Source: an uncultured Actinomyces sp. (GTDB lineage Bacteria; Actinomycetota; Actinomycetes; Actinomycetales; Actinomycetaceae). Taken from it: a stretch of 64,000 nt of DNA. The notes below the pieces were generated by a model that worked only from the letters and a program-made list of their open reading frames with translations, was not told the origin of the DNA and made no database searches. Numbering within the stretch: position 1 is the first letter of the stretch; every line of letters starts with the position of its first letter. This document shows positions 17,731-25,939 of this stretch, one piece after another. Both the position numbers and the translations under genes were made by a program. Location: contig UWSI01000001.1 of assembly GCA_900541895.1 (NCBI GenBank), forward strand, positions 112,810 to 176,809, read 5' to 3'.

Positions 17731-19583
17731 TTGTCGTCCTCATCCACGACTTCGGCGTCGATGACGTCGTCATCGGAGGAAGTGGACGGCTCCTGTGACG
17801 CACCTGCTTCAGCAGCGGCCTGAGCGGCCTGAGCGTTCTGGTAGACCTCCTGGCCGATCTTCATCGCGGACTGGTTGAGCTTCTCAACGGAGCTCTTCAC
17901 AGCCTCGAGATCGCTGCCCTTGAGGGCTTCCTTCACGGCGTCGAGGTCGCCCTGGACTTCCTGGCGGGTCGCTTCGGAGACCTTGTCGGCATCTTCCTTC
18001 AGGGTCTTCTCGATGGTGTAAACCAGCTGCTCGGCAGAGTTACGAATCTCCAGCTCCTCACGGCGCTTCTTGTCGTCCTCTTCGTGCTGAGCGGCCTCGT
18101 TGACCATGCGATCGATCTCTTCCTTACTCAAGGCGCTACCGCCGGTGATGGTCACCGAGGTTTCCTTGCCGGTTCCAAGATCCTTCGCGGAAACGTGAAC
18201 GATACCGTTGGCGTCGATATCGAAAGTCACTTCGATCTGGGGCACTCCGCGCGGTGCGGGAGCAATTCCGGAAAGCTCGAAGTTACCGAGGAGCTTGTTA
18301 TCAGCGGTGAACTGACGCTCGCCCTGGAAGACCTGGACCAGAACGGAGGTCTGGCCGTCGGCAGCGGTCGAGTAGACACGCGAAGCCTTGGTCGGGATTG
18401 CGGTGTTGCGCTCAATGACCTTGTCCATGACGCCGCCCATGGTCTCGATGCCCAGGGACAGGGGAGTCACGTCGATCAGCAGAACGTCCTTGCGGTCGCC
18501 CTGGATGACGCCGGCCTGCAGGGCTGCGCCAACTGCGACGACCTCATCGGGGTTCACGCCCTTGTTGGGCTCGCGGCCACCGGTGAGCTTCTTGACCAAT
18601 TCGGCAACGGCGGGCATACGAGTGGAGCCACCAACCAGGACGACATGGTCGATCTCGCTCACGGAGATTCCTGCGTCCTTAATGACCTTCTCGAAAGGAG
18701 CCTTCGTGCGATCAAGCAGATCCGAGGTCATTTCCTCAAACTTTGCGCGGGTGAGAGTCTCGTCCAAGTGAACGGGGCCATCAGCGGTCACCGAGAGGTA
18801 CTGCAGCGAAATGTTTGTGCTCATCGCGCTGGACAGTTCCTTCTTTGCCTGCTCAGCTGCTGCGCGCAAACGCTGAAGTGCGACCGGATCCTTGGAGAGA
18901 TCAGCACCGCTCTTTGCCTTCACCTGCTCGATCAGCCAGTCAACGATGCGCTGATCCCAGTCATCGCCACCGAGGCGGTTGTCGCCTGCAGTTGCGCGGA
19001 CCTGGATGGTGGAGAAACCGTCGTCATCCTTGCCGATTTCCAGCAGGGAAACGTCGAAGGTACCGCCACCGAGGTCGAAGACCAGGATGAGCTCGTCTTC
19101 CTTACCCTTTTCGAGGCCGTAGGCCAGTGCCGCAGCGGTCGGCTCATTGATGATACGCAGGACATTCAGGCCTGCGATCTGACCGGCGTCCTTGGTTGCC
19201 TGGCGCTCTGCGTCGTTGAAGTACGCAGGAACGGTGATGACCGCGTCGGTAACGGGCTCACCGAGGTACTCTTCCGCGTCCCTCTTGAGCTTGGAGAGGA
19301 TGCGTGCCGAGATCTCCTGTGCGGTGTACTTCTTGTCGTCAATGTTAACGGTCCAGTCAGTGCCCATGTGACGCTTGACCGAAGAGATGGTGCGATCAAC
19401 ATTCGTGACCGCCTGACGCTTGGCGATCTCGCCAACCAGGACCTCGCCGGTCTTGGAGAAAGCAACGACCGAGGGGGTCGTACGTGTGCCTTCTGCGTTT
19501 GCAATGATTGTGGGTTCTCCGCCTTCAAGTACTGCGATTGCGGAGTTCGTGGTGCCGAGGTCAATACCTACTGCGCGTCCCAT
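17727..19583 (-). CDS. dnaK: Chaperone DnaK (Hsp70)
   Basis: 618 aa starting MGRAVGIDLGTTNSA, with AAAGGA seven nt upstream; the extra codons up to 19613 are not DnaK-like. Nucleotide-binding domain with IDLGTTNS, VFDLGGGTFDVSLLEIG and VLVGGSTRMPAV; substrate-binding domain from DVTPLSLGIETMGG; an EEID-like linker and helical lid; an acidic tail ending VVDEDDK. It works with GrpE and DnaJ and also acts as HspR co-repressor. Base usage is strongly biased to optimal codons, as expected for an abundant protein. Two HAIR boxes lie upstream. Confidence 0.98.
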   Translation of the reverse strand: MGRAVGIDLGTTNSAIAVLEGGEPTIIANAEGTRTTPSVVAFSKTGEVLVGEIAKRQAVTNVDRTISSVKRHMGTDWTVNIDDKKYTAQEISARILSKLKRDAEEYLGEPVTDAVITVPAYFNDAERQATKDAGQIAGLNVLRIINEPTAAALAYGLEKGKEDELILVFDLGGGTFDVSLLEIGKDDDGFSTIQVRATAGDNRLGGDDWDQRIVDWLIEQVKAKSGADLSKDPVALQRLRAAAEQAKKELSSAMSTNISLQYLSVTADGPVHLDETLTRAKFEEMTSDLLDRTKAPFEKVIKDAGISVSEIDHVVLVGGSTRMPAVAELVKKLTGGREPNKGVNPDEVVAVGAALQAGVIQGDRKDVLLIDVTPLSLGIETMGGVMDKVIERNTAIPTKASRVYSTAADGQTSVLVQVFQGERQFTADNKLLGNFELSGIAPAPRGVPQIEVTFDIDANGIVHVSAKDLGTGKETSVTITGGSALSKEEIDRMVNEAAQHEEDDKKRREELEIRNSAEQLVYTIEKTLKEDADKVSEATRQEVQGDLDAVKEALKGSDLEAVKSSVEKLNQSAMKIGQEVYQNAQAAQAAAEAGASQEPSTSSDDDVIDAEVVDEDDK

Positions 19584-19685
19584 AATTTTTCCTTTCATCA
19601 AAGCGTGGTGCAAATTGTCGCCGAGGCGATGCCGCGCTTTGTACGTCTTCTGTTGTGGTGGCCGAGGTTTCGACCTTCAGACCAC

Positions 19686-19733
19686 CTTGAGTCTGTTGCA
19701 CTCAAGTTTACGGATCGACTACCGGGCCCGCAA
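19686..19733 (-). promoter_or_regulatory. dnaK promoter with overlapping perfect HAIR box
   Basis: A perfect HAIR element CTTGAGT-N7-ACTCAAG spans 19686-19706. On the minus strand TTGCGG (19733-19728), a 17-bp spacer and TAAACT (19710-19705) form a sigma-70-type promoter whose -10 overlaps the HAIR edge, so HspR binding would block the start site. Confidence 0.82.
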
Positions 19734-19747
19734 GCCCTACATCAAAA

Positions 19748-19768
19748 CTTGAGTCTGACATACTCAAC
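19748..19768 (-). promoter_or_regulatory. Second, distal HAIR box of dnaK
   Basis: CTTGAGT-N7-ACTCAAC, one mismatch, just upstream of the -35. Spacing between the two HAIR centres is 62 bp, close to six helical turns, so two HspR complexes could sit on one face of the DNA. The rest of the 250-bp gap between dnaK and the S4 gene shows nothing else clear. Confidence 0.8.
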
Positions 19769-19833
19769 TTATTTCACAGGGTTTTATTCCCCAATTTCCC
19801 AAAACATTTACTAAGAATCGGCAACTCTGCCAT

Positions 19834-20289
19834 TTACCATTGAAATTCCGCGGAAAAATCGGAGTTCATTCCGCGGAATTTCTCCATATCGCGACGCTCT
19901 TTCTTCGTCGGACGCCCACTTCCACGTTCTCGCTGAGCAAAAGCAATGCCCAGCCGAGGTCTCGGCTCACTGAGATCCTCATAGCAAAGTTTCGCGAAGG
20001 GATAACCCAGTCGTTTCGCAAGGAGCTTGCGAACGATCAGAACACGGTCAAAGCCCTCTACTCGCAGACGAACCTCATCACCCACGCGCACTTTCTGCGC
20101 AGCCTTCACCGATTCACCGTTAATTTTGACGTGACCAGCACGAGCAGCTGAGGTTGCCTGCGAACGCGACTTCACATGGCGCGTTGCCCACAACCACGTA
20201 TCAATACGCATGGTCTCACCCGCCGCGAGCGCCCCCTGAGGGACCTCACGCGGTTCATCACCAGCGCTCACGCCCGGCTTTTCGCTCAT
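19834..20289 (-). CDS. S4-domain RNA-binding protein (Hsp15/HslR-like)
   Basis: 151 aa. The S4 fold occupies about 27-85: MRIDTWLWATRHVKSRSQATSAARAGHVKINGESVK, then VRVGDEVRLRV; the C-terminus is basic (RERGSGRPTKKERRDMEKFRG) like Hsp15. Hsp15 binds 50S subunits carrying stalled nascent chains and helps recycle them. The N-terminal 26 residues are an acidic, non-conserved extension; MRIDTW at residue 27 is an alternative start. It lies upstream of dnaK on the same strand but is separated from it by the HAIR-controlled promoter. Confidence 0.85.
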   Translation of the reverse strand: MSEKPGVSAGDEPREVPQGALAAGETMRIDTWLWATRHVKSRSQATSAARAGHVKINGESVKAAQKVRVGDEVRLRVEGFDRVLIVRKLLAKRLGYPFAKLCYEDLSEPRPRLGIAFAQRERGSGRPTKKERRDMEKFRGMNSDFSAEFQW

Positions 20290-20420
20290 AGCAGCATCTT
20301 AACGCCCACGCGCTTGCAGCCTTCTTATTCCCCCGCCGCCCACACAAGTGACACTCCACCACTCAGCGCACGCCCGGCCTCGTTGTGGCGAAGAGACTTT
20401 CAAGATGCCAAGATGAAGCG

Positions 20421-21575
20421 ATGGAGTGCGTACATTTAACAAGCGGGGAATGCCATTCATGCCCACTCATGCCCACTCCCTATAACCTTCAGCTTGCGCA
20501 GCGCCAAAAAGAAGCCAGCGAGCTACTGGCAACTCTGCCCCAGGCCTCGGAAATAAAATGGCTGCCCGCCGCCGCATCAGCGCCTGAGCACTATCGAAGC
20601 AAAGCAAAATTTGCGGTCGGGGGAAGTGCCGAGCAGCCGACTTTAGGGATCACAGGAGGCGCACCCAGCTACGCAGGAGTAGACCTCCCCCACTGCATTG
20701 CGCATACAACGGTCATCGCAGATACCATCGCCCCCTTAAAAGCGTTCATCCGCGAGCTCCATTTGGAGCCCTACGATATTGCGCGCAGGCGTGGCGAACT
20801 CAAGCACATCCTAGTCACGCAGGGTACTGATGACGCACTGATAATCCGCTTCGTCATGCGCTCAAAGCGCGACTTAGCGCTGCTGCGTTCAAAACTTTCG
20901 CTCTTGTACTCACTCATTCCCGCGGCCAAGGTCGTCACCGTTAACATCCTGCCCGCACACGCCGCACTGGTAGAAGGCGATGAAGAGATCGTCATTTCTC
21001 AGCAGCACACACTGCCCACGCTTGTCGGCGATGTCGAGCTTCACCTGGGCCCACGCTCGTTTTCGCAAACCAATACGGGAGTAGCCTCACAGCTCTATCG
21101 CCAGGTCGCGCGCTGGGCGCAACAGAGCGGGGCGTCTTCCCTGTGGGATCTCTACTGCGGAGTGGGCGGTTTCGCACTGCACGCGGCACTTGGCGGGGTT
21201 GAACACGTCAGCGGTGTAGAGATTTCACCCGAGGCCATTGCCTCCGCTCGGGAAACCTCTGAAGAACTCGGTGTGAGTGAGCGCGTACACCTGGTGGCCA
21301 GCGATGCACAAAAGTGGGCTTTCGCACAGGATAGGGATCATTACCCCGAGGCCCTGGTCGTCAACCCACCGCGGCGCGGAATCGGAACAGAGCTTGCTCG
21401 GTGGATTAACCAGAGCGACATTTCCACTGTGATTTACTCGTCCTGCTATCCGAAGTCGCTGGTCAGCGACCTTCAGCTCATGAATTCCTACAGGCTCCAA
21501 GAAGCGCGCCTCTTCGACATGTTCCCCCATACGAATCATATGGAATGCGCGGTTTTGCTCACGAAAGTCGTATAG
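20421..21575 (+). CDS. rlmC: 23S rRNA (uracil-5-)-methyltransferase, RlmC/RumB type
   Basis: 384 aa from the ATG at 20421; upstream codons from 20385 are non-conserved. The N-terminus has the [4Fe-4S] cysteines C3, C11 and C14 (MECVHLTSGECHSC) plus a later Cys in LPHCIAH. The SAM-binding domain shows DLYCGVGGFALH and VNPPRRG, and the nucleophile loop IYSSCYPKSL. RlmC methylates U747 of 23S rRNA; RlmD and TrmA are relatives, but the short Cys-first N-terminus without a TRAM domain fits RlmC. The stop is at 21575; no clear terminator follows. Confidence 0.87.
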   Translation: MECVHLTSGECHSCPLMPTPYNLQLAQRQKEASELLATLPQASEIKWLPAAASAPEHYRSKAKFAVGGSAEQPTLGITGGAPSYAGVDLPHCIAHTTVIADTIAPLKAFIRELHLEPYDIARRRGELKHILVTQGTDDALIIRFVMRSKRDLALLRSKLSLLYSLIPAAKVVTVNILPAHAALVEGDEEIVISQQHTLPTLVGDVELHLGPRSFSQTNTGVASQLYRQVARWAQQSGASSLWDLYCGVGGFALHAALGGVEHVSGVEISPEAIASARETSEELGVSERVHLVASDAQKWAFAQDRDHYPEALVVNPPRRGIGTELARWINQSDISTVIYSSCYPKSLVSDLQLMNSYRLQEARLFDMFPHTNHMECAVLLTKVV

Positions 21576-21613
21576 TTCTTCTCTTTTTCAACACCTTCAC
21601 ATACGCTGGATTC

Positions 21614-21642
21614 TTGTTCAAAGTTCACTGCGTAACTAGACT
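21614..21642 (+). promoter_or_regulatory. Promoter of the LAKTG surface protein
   Basis: TTGTTC (21614-21619), 17-bp spacer, TAGACT (21637-21642), giving a leader of about 75 nt before the ATG at 21725. Confidence 0.55.
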
Positions 21643-21724
21643 CGAAATAGATGCGTATTTGAATCTATTGAGACCCCATCTCACACAAGAGCAGACTTCC
21701 TCGAGATAACGACAAGGTAGAAGG

Positions 21725-23584
21725 ATGATACGAACTCGAAATGCTGTGTTAGCCACGGCTGCTACTGCCGCTTTTATGACCGGTGGCACGGCGCTATTGG
21801 GTCCGAATGACGCGCAAGCCCAGGATCAAGCATTCTCGATCTCTCAAAACATCACAGCTGACGCAGTCACTGTCTGCAACACCAGTCCTGTCATTACGAC
21901 CTACCACGGGACCGTCAATCTGACGATTCCCGTTGTCACCCTTCTGGCCAATTTCCAAGATGAAATGCAGACCGCAGCTGCAGCCGGCCAGAGCCCACAC
22001 GCAGCGGGAGCTCAGAACCCCGATATCTCCTTCACGGTTTCCGTTCCTCAGGGAACACAGGTTGGTCCCGGAACCGTCACAAATTCTTCCTCTCTTCTCT
22101 CAAGCTGGTGGTTCTCGCCCAATTCAGAGAAGACCGAGATGACAGTTAACCTTCATCTGACACAGACTGATTGGCAGGGACTCTACACCACCTACACATC
22201 CGAGAAGAGCAATCCTCTTGGACACACCGTCACGATCAAGATTCCCTACGCTGTCGGTGCAAATAATGCAGCGGACGCGGCACGGATCGCTCAAGAGCAA
22301 GTCACCAGCACCGCGACTGCGAAGTTCTATACGGGTGGCGACACCCCTAACAAAGTCTTCACTTCTGCGGTGGTATCAACTCCAATCGCATCCACTCCCA
22401 CGGACTGTTTCTCGAACGCACCCCAGCGGACGACACGTTGGGTGGATGCAGAGACCGGAGTCGACCTCAAGGCCCCTCAGACCGGTCCGAACTTCTTCCA
22501 GGCTGCCGGCATCCCCGACTATGAGTTTGTTTCCTCAGAGCTGTCGACAGACCGCATGACCGGCTTCTACAAGTACAAGAAGGTTTTCGGCGACCTTCCG
22601 GTCAACGGCGATGATCCAACGGTCGATACCGACTTCACGATCAGCTCTGACGGCGCTGCTCCAGCAGAAAAGGAAAGAATCCAGGCTGAAAATAAGAAGT
22701 CACTTCTGACCATCGAGAACGTCGTTCACCTGAATAATCTTCAAGGTGGGCGCATTGCCGCCCTCCTAAAAAAGTACGAGGAATCTCCCGCAACTTTTGA
22801 TGAGATGGCGCTGAAGAATGCACACCTGGGCTTCACTACACAGATTACTCTTCCAGATCAGCTGAAATTTGCTGATCCCTCTGCCATCTCCATCACCGGG
22901 ATCCCGGAAGGCTTCACGGCAAAGACTGTGGCCATTGATGGTCAGACGGCACGCGTGACAGTCGATGTCAATGATCCCGAGTCCATTACAACGGTCGAAG
23001 CTTTAAAGGACGTAATGGCAAGGCTTCAGGGCGAGGCTGTCATCACGATCAAGAAGATTGCATTTGCCGATTCGGCGCGCCCTGACACCGACTACACAAT
23101 CGAGCATCAGACTCAGGGGTTGGTCTCAGTCGATATTGAAAAGCAGCTTGGGGTTATTGTCCGCCCGGGCACTCCCTCCCCCGCTTGCCCGCCAACGATG
23201 GGCGGATACGACCAGCTCAAGCCTGCCGAGCCGCTTCCCGTCCAAGGAACAGTGTTTGACCCGCCCACGCCGGCATGCCCTCCAATGACTGCATATAGCG
23301 CTGCATGGACTTTGCCCATGACCGGCCCCTCAGCTGGCTGGGCCGAGGCACCGCTCATGGAGCATTCTTTGACGTACACAAGCAGCGAGTCGCACCCTTA
23401 CGTCACGCGTTTGACGTTTAAGGGCGATCCGCAGCCTACCCCGCCGGCTCCCACGCCAACTCCCTCAACCCCAACTTTTGGGCCTCAATTGGCGAAGACC
23501 GGTGCGGCAGGCGTGCTCTTCTTCATGGGCACTGCAGCGGCAGGAGCGACCGGCATGGCGCTCCGTCGCCGGTCGCGCGCATAA
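21725..23584 (+). CDS. Sortase-anchored surface protein (LAKTG), MucBP-like segment
   Basis: 619 aa. Signal peptide (MIRTRNAVLATAATAAFMTGGTALL...AQAQ), a beta-rich ectodomain, and a segment near residues 238-290 (TTRWVDAETGVDLKAPQTG...YEFVSS...TGFYKYKKV) resembling a MucBP-type repeat. A Cys-Pro-Pro pair follows (SPACPPTMGGY and TPACPPMTAY), duplicated about 40 residues apart, then a Pro/Thr stalk and LAKTG, a hydrophobic helix and RRRSRA. LAXTG signals are typical of actinobacterial class E or C sortases; none is encoded in this window. Likely an adhesin; the ligand is unknown. It has its own promoter and terminator. Confidence 0.82.
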   Translation: MIRTRNAVLATAATAAFMTGGTALLGPNDAQAQDQAFSISQNITADAVTVCNTSPVITTYHGTVNLTIPVVTLLANFQDEMQTAAAAGQSPHAAGAQNPDISFTVSVPQGTQVGPGTVTNSSSLLSSWWFSPNSEKTEMTVNLHLTQTDWQGLYTTYTSEKSNPLGHTVTIKIPYAVGANNAADAARIAQEQVTSTATAKFYTGGDTPNKVFTSAVVSTPIASTPTDCFSNAPQRTTRWVDAETGVDLKAPQTGPNFFQAAGIPDYEFVSSELSTDRMTGFYKYKKVFGDLPVNGDDPTVDTDFTISSDGAAPAEKERIQAENKKSLLTIENVVHLNNLQGGRIAALLKKYEESPATFDEMALKNAHLGFTTQITLPDQLKFADPSAISITGIPEGFTAKTVAIDGQTARVTVDVNDPESITTVEALKDVMARLQGEAVITIKKIAFADSARPDTDYTIEHQTQGLVSVDIEKQLGVIVRPGTPSPACPPTMGGYDQLKPAEPLPVQGTVFDPPTPACPPMTAYSAAWTLPMTGPSAGWAEAPLMEHSLTYTSSESHPYVTRLTFKGDPQPTPPAPTPTPSTPTFGPQLAKTGAAGVLFFMGTAAAGATGMALRRRSRA

Positions 23585-23602
23585 CATGACTCATTAACCA
23601 CT

Positions 23603-23640
23603 GTGATCCCGCGGAATAACCTTCCGCGGGATCACTTTTT
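23603..23640 (+). terminator. Rho-independent terminator
   Basis: 14-bp perfect stem (23603-23616 with 23622-23635) followed by TTTTT, 19 nt after the LAKTG protein stop. Confidence 0.9.
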
Positions 23641-23663
23641 ACGCCAAACCTCCACAGGTCACA

Positions 23664-23710
23664 CACAGCTTGTCCTTAATCCCTACAGAATCCGCCAGTG
23701 GATTCTGTAG
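23664..23710 (+). promoter_or_regulatory. Shared motif and perfect 11-bp inverted repeat abutting the start codon
   Basis: CACAGCTTG (23664-23672) with CTTAAT matches the motif before the GtrA gene at 14755. Then CTACAGAATCC (23683-23693) and GGATTCTGTAG (23700-23710) form a perfect 11-bp palindrome with a 6-nt centre, ending 2 nt before the ATG at 23713. It could be a protein operator or an mRNA hairpin occluding the initiation region; no Shine-Dalgarno is visible. Confidence 0.6.
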
Positions 23711-23712
23711 CC

Positions 23713-24711
23713 ATGAACACGAACAACCTTCCCCAGCCGGCCGCTCCTTCGGCCGATGATCTTGCACCCACACGCCCCACAAAGCGCCGCCGCAAAGGTC
23801 TGCGCAACGGAATCATTGCGGGCGCAACTGCGATCACACTGGCTTTGGGTGGCACCACTGCTTGGGCTCTCAACCGCTACGTGATCGACCACGTTGAAGT
23901 CACCAGCGCTTCTTCTTACGAGGCCTCGCAGGGCAACGCGCAGACCACTTCCTTGAATACCGATACCGCGACCACGACCTCGGACACCTACACGAACGGA
24001 AACACCAAGATTTCCGTCAAGCAGGTCCAGGATAACGGCGTCACCTATTACGTCGCCGATGTCCAACTCTCCGATGCGACTGCACTTCGTTCCGCTTTCG
24101 CAAACGATCAGTTTGGCGCAAACATCACGGACCTTGTCTCCTCGATTGCTACGGATAACAACGCCGTCTTTGCCATTAACGGCGACTACTACGGTTTCCG
24201 CTCGACTGGAATTGTGATCCGAAACGGGACAATCTACCGCGACAGCGGAGCTCGTCAGGGTCTGGCCATCTACAAGGACGGCACGATGAAGGTCTACGAC
24301 GAAACTCAGACCAACGCACAGACCCTGGTCAACGAGGGCGTGTGGCAAACCCTCTCCTTCGGTCCGGCTCTTTTGCAGGACGGCCAGATCATCAGCGGAA
24401 TCGACAACCTGGAGATTGACACCAACTTCGGTAACCACTCCATCCAGGGCAAACAACCGCGAACCGCGATCGGCATTATCGACGACAACCACTTTGTCTT
24501 CGTCGTTGTTGATGGACGTTCTCGAACTTCAAGCGGCGTGACCATGAGCGGCCTGGCCGAAATCATGCAGAGCCTGGGCGCAAAGACCGCATACAACCTC
24601 GACGGCGGCGGCTCATCTGAAATGTGGTTCAACGGCCAGGTTGTCAATAGCCCCTCTAATGGTGGCGAACGCGCTACCTCCGACATCATCTACATCACGA
24701 AGGGAGCATGA
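23713..24711 (+). CDS. Membrane-anchored phosphodiester glycosidase (NAGPA domain)
   Basis: 332 aa. A cytoplasmic basic N-terminus (KRRRKG), one TM helix (about 37-57), then an extracytoplasmic NAGPA/DUF2233-type domain (about 110-330) with FAINGDYYGFRS, PRTAIGI and the signature YNLDGGGSSEMWFNG. The family removes GlcNAc from GlcNAc-1-phosphodiesters (the eukaryotic uncovering enzyme) and in bacteria often sits in exopolysaccharide or wall-polymer loci. It is 3 nt from a GT2-GtrA fusion gene, so the two probably add and trim sugar phosphodiesters on the cell surface. The ATG at 23713 is chosen over a GTG at 23698, which would place the start inside the inverted repeat. Confidence 0.85.
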   Translation: MNTNNLPQPAAPSADDLAPTRPTKRRRKGLRNGIIAGATAITLALGGTTAWALNRYVIDHVEVTSASSYEASQGNAQTTSLNTDTATTTSDTYTNGNTKISVKQVQDNGVTYYVADVQLSDATALRSAFANDQFGANITDLVSSIATDNNAVFAINGDYYGFRSTGIVIRNGTIYRDSGARQGLAIYKDGTMKVYDETQTNAQTLVNEGVWQTLSFGPALLQDGQIISGIDNLEIDTNFGNHSIQGKQPRTAIGIIDDNHFVFVVVDGRSRTSSGVTMSGLAEIMQSLGAKTAYNLDGGGSSEMWFNGQVVNSPSNGGERATSDIIYITKGA

Positions 24712-24714
24712 GCG

Positions 24715-25872
24715 ATGTATGTGTTAATCCCCGCTTACCAACCGGACGCACGATTGCCGCGTCTCATCCTTGAACTGCATCGCGCAGATCCTGCAACGAA
24801 GATCGTTGTCGTTGACGAAGGTTCAGGCCAGAAGTTCAGTGATATTTTCGAGGCCGCAGCCACCGCCGGTGCGCACGTGATCTCCTATGAGAACAACCGC
24901 GGTAAGGGCTACGCGCTTCGAGAAGGTTTCACCTGGATCCTTGATAGTGCAAGCAACCCGCAGGAATGCGTGGTGACCGCCGATGCGGATGGGCAGCACA
25001 CGCTCACTGACATTTTCCGCGTTGGTCGGACCTGCACAGATACCGGCACAAGCGTGCTGGGAGTTCGCGAATTCGTTGGGCATGTCCCCGCTCGTTCCCG
25101 GATCGGCAACACCGCGACTTCAGCCCTGTTCTGGCTAGCAACGGGCTGGAAGCTCAAGGATACGCAAACCGGATTACGCGCATTCCCGCTCGCCTTGCTT
25201 CCCGCGCTGCTCGAGGTCCAGGGGGATCGTTACGAGTACGAGCTCCGCGTCCTTTTGCACTTGGCGAAGTTCCGTCAGCCGGTCACCCAAATCTCAATTG
25301 AGACGATTTACGAGGCCGGAAATCCGACTTCTCACTTCCGTCCCTTGCAAGATTCAGCTCGAATTTGGGCACCTCTGTTGAAGTTCGCTGCCTCTTCTGG
25401 TGTTGCAACCGTTATCGACTACGTGCTGGTCCTTCTCCTGAATTCCCTCACTGGAGCTCTCTTCTTCCCGGTTGTTGCTGCTCGCCTGGTGAGCGCTTCA
25501 GTGAATTTCGCAATGAACCGCCGCGTTTTCGAGGCCACGGGAGTGCCGTTGCGTCGCAGTGCCCTCCGTTATGCCGCACTTGCCGTCGCAGTGGTTGCAG
25601 GGTCGTACACCATGCTTGCTGTATTGACGGGAATCGGGATGCCACTGTGGATCGCGAAGATCATTGCTGACACGACCATGTATCTGGTTTCTTACTCGGC
25701 GCAAAGCCGCTATGTCTTCGCACCCGCACAGCTGAGCAAGCAAGCAGGAAATACGCCGGTTAAACCAGTACTGCCCACGCCCGCGGCACCGTCCATCTCT
25801 ACCATCCGTTCACTGAATCCACGAGGCCTAAACGCTCGGCACTCTAGTGTCCCCTTGAGTCGGGCCTCGTGA
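24715..25872 (+). CDS. GT2 glycosyltransferase fused to GtrA membrane domain
   Basis: 385 aa. GT2 domain at 1-210: MYVLIPAYQP, VVVDEGSG, NNRGKGYALREGF and the metal-binding DxD-like TADADGQH (about 86-93), as in dolichol/polyprenyl-phosphate sugar transferases. The GtrA domain with four TM helices (about 225-340) is close in sequence to the stand-alone GtrA at 14805. Such fusions are thought to make a polyprenyl-phosphate sugar on the cytoplasmic face and help move it across. AGGGAG precedes the ATG, 3 nt after the phosphodiester glycosidase stop, so they form an operon. Confidence 0.88.
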   Translation: MYVLIPAYQPDARLPRLILELHRADPATKIVVVDEGSGQKFSDIFEAAATAGAHVISYENNRGKGYALREGFTWILDSASNPQECVVTADADGQHTLTDIFRVGRTCTDTGTSVLGVREFVGHVPARSRIGNTATSALFWLATGWKLKDTQTGLRAFPLALLPALLEVQGDRYEYELRVLLHLAKFRQPVTQISIETIYEAGNPTSHFRPLQDSARIWAPLLKFAASSGVATVIDYVLVLLLNSLTGALFFPVVAARLVSASVNFAMNRRVFEATGVPLRRSALRYAALAVAVVAGSYTMLAVLTGIGMPLWIAKIIADTTMYLVSYSAQSRYVFAPAQLSKQAGNTPVKPVLPTPAAPSISTIRSLNPRGLNARHSSVPLSRAS

Positions 25873-25939
25873 GCATCGGATAATAACTATCCTCAGTGGC
25901 ATACTTATGGCCTGTATAACGCATTAACAAGGAGCACCC

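Noticed and set aside
16330..17823. 497-codon + strand frame across dnaJ, grpE and the end of dnaK
   Set aside because: It spans three well-supported genes on the other strand and has no recognisable domains.
18084..19814. 576-codon + strand frame opposite dnaK
   Set aside because: Antisense shadow of a highly codon-biased gene; no ribosome site or family resemblance.
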